A stretch of 64,000 nucleotides of DNA, taken from positions 1 to 64,000 of the forward strand of contig MPUH01000217.1 of the NCBI GenBank assembly GCA_001970955.1, in the 5' to 3' direction. This stretch comes from Stentor coeruleus (taxonomy: Eukaryota; Ciliophora; Heterotrichea; Heterotrichida; Stentoridae). Position 1 is the first letter of the stretch. Every line of letters starts with the position of its first letter. The notes below the pieces were generated by a model. The model did no database searches. It was not told the origin of the DNA and saw nothing but the letters and a program-made list of their open reading frames with translations. Positions 60,799 through 64,000 of this stretch are shown piece after piece. The position numbers and the translations under genes were made by a program.

Positions 60799-61911
60799 AT
60801 GGGTTCATGTCATTGTGGTTGTTTATCTGACAAACAACCAGAAAAATCTGAAGAAATACAAAACGAGTCAATCAGACAAATTGAAAAACTCGATAAATGC
60901 GTTCAATGTGAGTGCAAAAATCTTCAATCAATTGATCAGTCAATAAGTATTCCAATAGATTTAAAAACTAATCGCATTTTATCATTAGAGTCCTCATCAC
61001 CTAACAAATATCATTTCTTAATCAAAATCCAAGCACTTTTTAGAGCCCATTTAGCAAGGAAATCCTACACTTCCTATAACACTATGCAACCTATAGCCTT
61101 ATCTGAAATTCCATCAACAATCTCAACATTCGAAGCAAGAACAGCATTTGCAAAATTATCCCCTTTCAAATACGAAAGATCATCAGGTGGTGAACCTGTT
61201 AATTTGAAAGGTCCAACTCAACTTTTAGATGGTAGTGTTTATGTTGGCGAGTGGTCAAACAAAGGTATGCCTTATGGAAAAGGGATAATGTATTACATAG
61301 ATGGGGGTATATGTGAAGGTTATTGGAAAGATGGTAAACTTCATGATAAAGGAAGAAGAATTTCTCCAAAAGGTGATGTATATACTGGAAATTGGTCAAA
61401 TGGGAAAATGGAAGGTCAAGGAACAATGGAATATATAAGTAAAAATACATATACAGGAACATGGGCTAATAATAAACAGCATGGCTTTGGTATTGAGATA
61501 TGGCCTGATGGTTCACGTTTTGAAGGTAATTATAAAGATGGACTTAAATCAGGAAAAGGAAAATTCAACTGGGCAGATGGGACAAAATATGATGGAGAGT
61601 TTAATAAAGATGTTATTGAAGGATATGGAAAATATGTTTGGGGCAATAGACAGTATGAAGGGACATGGAAAGATAGTAAAATGCATGGGAAAGGGGTTTT
61701 TACATGGAATGATGGGAAAGTATATGAAGGAGATTATGTAAATGATGCTAAAGAAGGGTTTGGGGTTTTAAAATGGCCGGATGGGAAAAGGTATGAGGGA
61801 CAGTGGAAAGGAGGAAAGTATCATGGAGAAGGGATGATGCACCAGAGAGGGAAAAAACGTAGGGGCATTTGGGAAAATGGAGAGTTCAAGCAAAAGCTTA
61901 GAGACAATTGA
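60799..61911 (+). CDS. Acylated IQ/MORN-repeat protein, 370 aa
   Basis: The N-terminus MGSCHCGCLS has Gly2, Cys4, Cys6 and Cys8, predicting myristoylation and multiple palmitoylation. An IQ motif (FLIKIQALFRAHLARKSY, about residues 73-90) may bind calmodulin. From about 145 to 360 there are nine MORN repeats plus a partial one, of the form Y-x-G-x-W-x-x-G-x-x-x-G-x-G; for example YTGNWSNGKMEGQG and YEGTWKDSKMHGKG. MORN proteins bind membranes and organise cortical structures in protists. A calcium-responsive cortical membrane scaffold is a plausible role (inference). It ends in TGA. Confidence 0.93.
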   Translation: MGSCHCGCLSDKQPEKSEEIQNESIRQIEKLDKCVQCECKNLQSIDQSISIPIDLKTNRILSLESSSPNKYHFLIKIQALFRAHLARKSYTSYNTMQPIALSEIPSTISTFEARTAFAKLSPFKYERSSGGEPVNLKGPTQLLDGSVYVGEWSNKGMPYGKGIMYYIDGGICEGYWKDGKLHDKGRRISPKGDVYTGNWSNGKMEGQGTMEYISKNTYTGTWANNKQHGFGIEIWPDGSRFEGNYKDGLKSGKGKFNWADGTKYDGEFNKDVIEGYGKYVWGNRQYEGTWKDSKMHGKGVFTWNDGKVYEGDYVNDAKEGFGVLKWPDGKRYEGQWKGGKYHGEGMMHQRGKKRRGIWENGEFKQKLRDN

Positions 61912-62309
61912 TTTTTAATATAAATTAATGTTAATTAATAAATGATATGATGAGAGGATTTGATGAGAGTAATTAGTGTTAGGGTTTTGGATGATTATTT
62001 TTTTTTGGGCATCAATATTGTGATCAAGCCTAGTTTATTTCAGCTAGGATGCCTGAAGATCTGATTGCCCAACCCGCTAGACTTTGAGAAAATGATGTGA
62101 TTTGATAGGCCAAATAATAAAGGAGCAGTAAAAGACATTCAGGAGTTTTAATTATTTTCCCTAGATTTGGATTAAAAAGGAAAATAAAGAGGCCATGCTA
62201 CTTATTGATTATATATAGCACTAAAGCATTAGCCAAAATACATTGGAGTTGATATTAGTTTTTAAAATCCTTCAATTTTTAATAATTTACTTGCGATATG
62301 CATAGTTAG
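61912..62309. other. Spacer with protein-like fragments and a small hairpin
   Basis: 62010-62110 contains fragments such as ARMPEDLIAQPARL in one frame and, nested in DNA, a CCTAG/CTAGG hairpin enclosed by GGCAT/ATGCC. Either a decayed gene upstream of the remnant at 62310, or a structured RNA; undecided. Confidence 0.35.
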
Positions 62310-62636
62310 AAATTTTGTAAATTTGCAGTAATCATCACACAATTTTCCGCGGAATATTCTAAATTCGTTCCTGCAGATGCTTTCATCGGCAAAAATTTAA
62401 TCAAGATCATATATAAGAAATATTTAATGCTTATGAGAAAAATAAGTTTGATAGAAAATCCAATAAGGCTCTTTGAATATTCATGCTGGGATTATGCATA
62501 AAATTAGCTTCTAAAGCAATCATATAAAAATAATTTATCTACTAAAAAATTCACTATAACTCAAGCAGCACAAAAATTCCAAGCATTTATTGCAAGCTCA
62601 TCTTTGCAGCCTTTAAATAATTTCTTTACTATGTAA
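62310..62636 (+). pseudogene. Probable decayed protein-coding sequence
   Basis: One frame stays protein-like for about 107 codons with only two stops, close together near 62499-62507. Segments include FSAEYSKFVPADAFIGKNLI and FTITQAAQKFQAFIASSSLQ. There is no GT...AG pair of suitable length to splice out the stops and no clear ATG start. Parent family not recognised. Confidence 0.45.
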
Positions 62637-64000
62637 AATTTTAAGTATTATAATATAATAAACGCACTATTCATTATGCCAGAATATTTATTTGCTTATT
62701 TTAACATGATTCCTAATATTCTTTTACCAACTTTATTAATTCTCTTAGTAATATATCCATCATATATTGCTAACTTAAATGATTTTATCGAACTGTGTTG
62801 CTTTTATCAAATTATTTTATTTAAAATCAATGCTATTTTTTTTTACCATCAGATCTTTTCCATAATTTATCATATTATTAAAGTAAAATCTTTATTAAAA
62901 ATACTTCATATTTAATCTCAAACAAAAGATATCTTTTTTACATATTTTTTTCATTCAACTAAATTCTAATATCCTGTGCTGACTATATCTTTTATAAACT
63001 TTCTATATGGCAGCCTTTACATTAGAGTATATACTCAAAGTATAAACCAAGTTTAAATATTGTATATTGTTTTTGATAGTTGTTTTTGTACTAAAGTTTA
63101 ATCAATTAAAAGATATTTTTTTTTAGGTAATTAATTCTGGCAAAAAGAATTTTATCGGAATACTTGATGATATCTTTTGAATATAAGTATAACTAAAAAT
63201 GGTTAAATTAGAAATTATTTAATATATTTTATAAGTATGCTCGGAAATTTTTCCTGAAAGCATTAAATATTATTGATAAGAATATTTCAGTAAGAAAAGA
63301 AAATATTGATTTTATATTTCATCAAGATATTACAAATAGCTTTGAGAAATAGTGAAATCTAGGATAATTTTAGAAGATATCTTATAAGCTGTTGCTTAAC
63401 TGCAAATTCATAGTATTTTATTTATTCACTGAAAATTGCTAAGATATAGATAACAAAAGCTTTTTTTAAGAGATACTTGGAAAATTGTTATTGCCTTTCT
63501 TAGCAATTTTAAACTTTATCTAACAAACTTTCCATCTATCTCTTTTTACTAAATACAAAAGGCTTTATAGTAAAAATCTTATGAAAATTAAGCTTTATAA
63601 TTGCTTAATTATAAACTAATCTTCTTTACATATAATAATCAAGATCACTAGAGCAGTATTGCAATTTCAATCTTTTAATATTTTTACTTTAATTTCTTAG
63701 ATTTAAACTAGTCTATACCTTTTATTCATGAATCCAATTAAAAATCATTAGCAGGCTTATACAAAATTGGATATAATAGCTAGTTATAATTATATTTCTC
63801 AAATACAAGATTATCCTTTGTGTTTTTTATTTAATTTTTAGCTAGTAAAGCTTTATAATTTCTCAAATACAAGATTATCCTTTGTGTTTTTTATTTAATT
63901 TTTAGCTAGTAAAGCTTTATAACAAATCTAGCAAAAATTTTACAATTAAATGCTGAGTTAAATCGACATACAGTGTTTGATCCTTATGAAATCAATATAC
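62637..64000. other. Gene-free stretch to window end, 1.36 kb
   Basis: Very AT-rich. The 79-codon frame at 62676-62915 is Ile/Leu/Phe-rich and looks like noncoding AT bias. Holds the tandem repeat at 63795-63922. No telomeric repeat is seen at the end. Confidence 0.55.
63795..63922. repeat. 64-bp perfect tandem repeat, two copies
   Basis: 63795-63858 is repeated as 63859-63922 without an N. Unit begins tttctcaaatacaag and ends agctttataa. Confidence 0.85.

Noticed and set aside
62676-62915. 79-codon hydrophobic frame
   Set aside because: Ile/Leu/Phe/Tyr-rich text typical of AT-rich spacer; no polar loops or known family.
1-64000. Alternative ciliate genetic code
   Set aside because: TAA, TAG and TGA all end conserved genes (for example LIN9-like TAG, MORN TGA, XMAP215-like TAA), so the standard code applies.

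Overview
The window looks like macronuclear DNA of a heterotrich ciliate, most likely Stentor or a close relative. Three things support this. Four introns of exactly 15 nt (GT...AG) are needed to join conserved domains. TAA, TAG and TGA are all used as ordinary stops, which rules out the Tetrahymena/Paramecium code. Intergenic DNA is very AT-rich, while neighbouring coding regions are often separated by only 10-60 bp. I find about 30 protein loci, one tRNA-Asp(GTC), one disabled papain-family gene and several probable decayed coding remnants.

Layout. 0.1-10 kb: a small unknown gene, then one giant ubiquitin-specific protease gene (about 2,750 aa), split in the raw sequence by an assembly duplication and one 15-nt intron. 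10.8-17.3 kb: five minus-strand genes (PG-motif protein, PX-domain protein, CDPK, RCC1-repeat protein, DHHC palmitoyltransferase). 17.4-21 kb: two paralogous ankyrin-type genes with MGC N-termini and a multi-pass membrane protein. 21.2-23.6 kb: a B-box/kelch gene flanked by two genes whose products end in CaaX boxes. 24-29.4 kb: papain-like pseudoenzyme, ubiquitin-like/zinc protein, sulfite oxidase, small MGCC protein. 30-41.3 kb: CLASP-like and XMAP215-like TOG proteins and a proline-directed phosphosite-rich protein. 41.6 kb: tRNA-Asp. 43-50.9 kb: LIN9/ALWAYS EARLY homologue, OPA3-like protein, a four-IQ/glycogen-binding/PP2C fusion, an EF-hand protein. 52-56 kb: crescerin-like TOG protein and a sphingosine-kinase-like lipid kinase. 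56-64 kb: sparse, with a C2H2/AT-hook protein, a MORN-repeat protein and apparent gene remnants.

Two themes recur. One is the membrane-tethered cortex: nine products start MG, seven of them with Ser/Cys at position 6, two end in CaaX, and a DHHC palmitoyltransferase lies among them. The other is microtubule and ciliary control: three different TOG-array proteins lie within 25 kb. Ten single Ns, most flanked by near-perfect direct repeats of 46-151 bp, mark unmerged contig overlaps. They create false protein splits and a false 47-residue duplication. No CRISPR array, rRNA or intact mobile element was seen.
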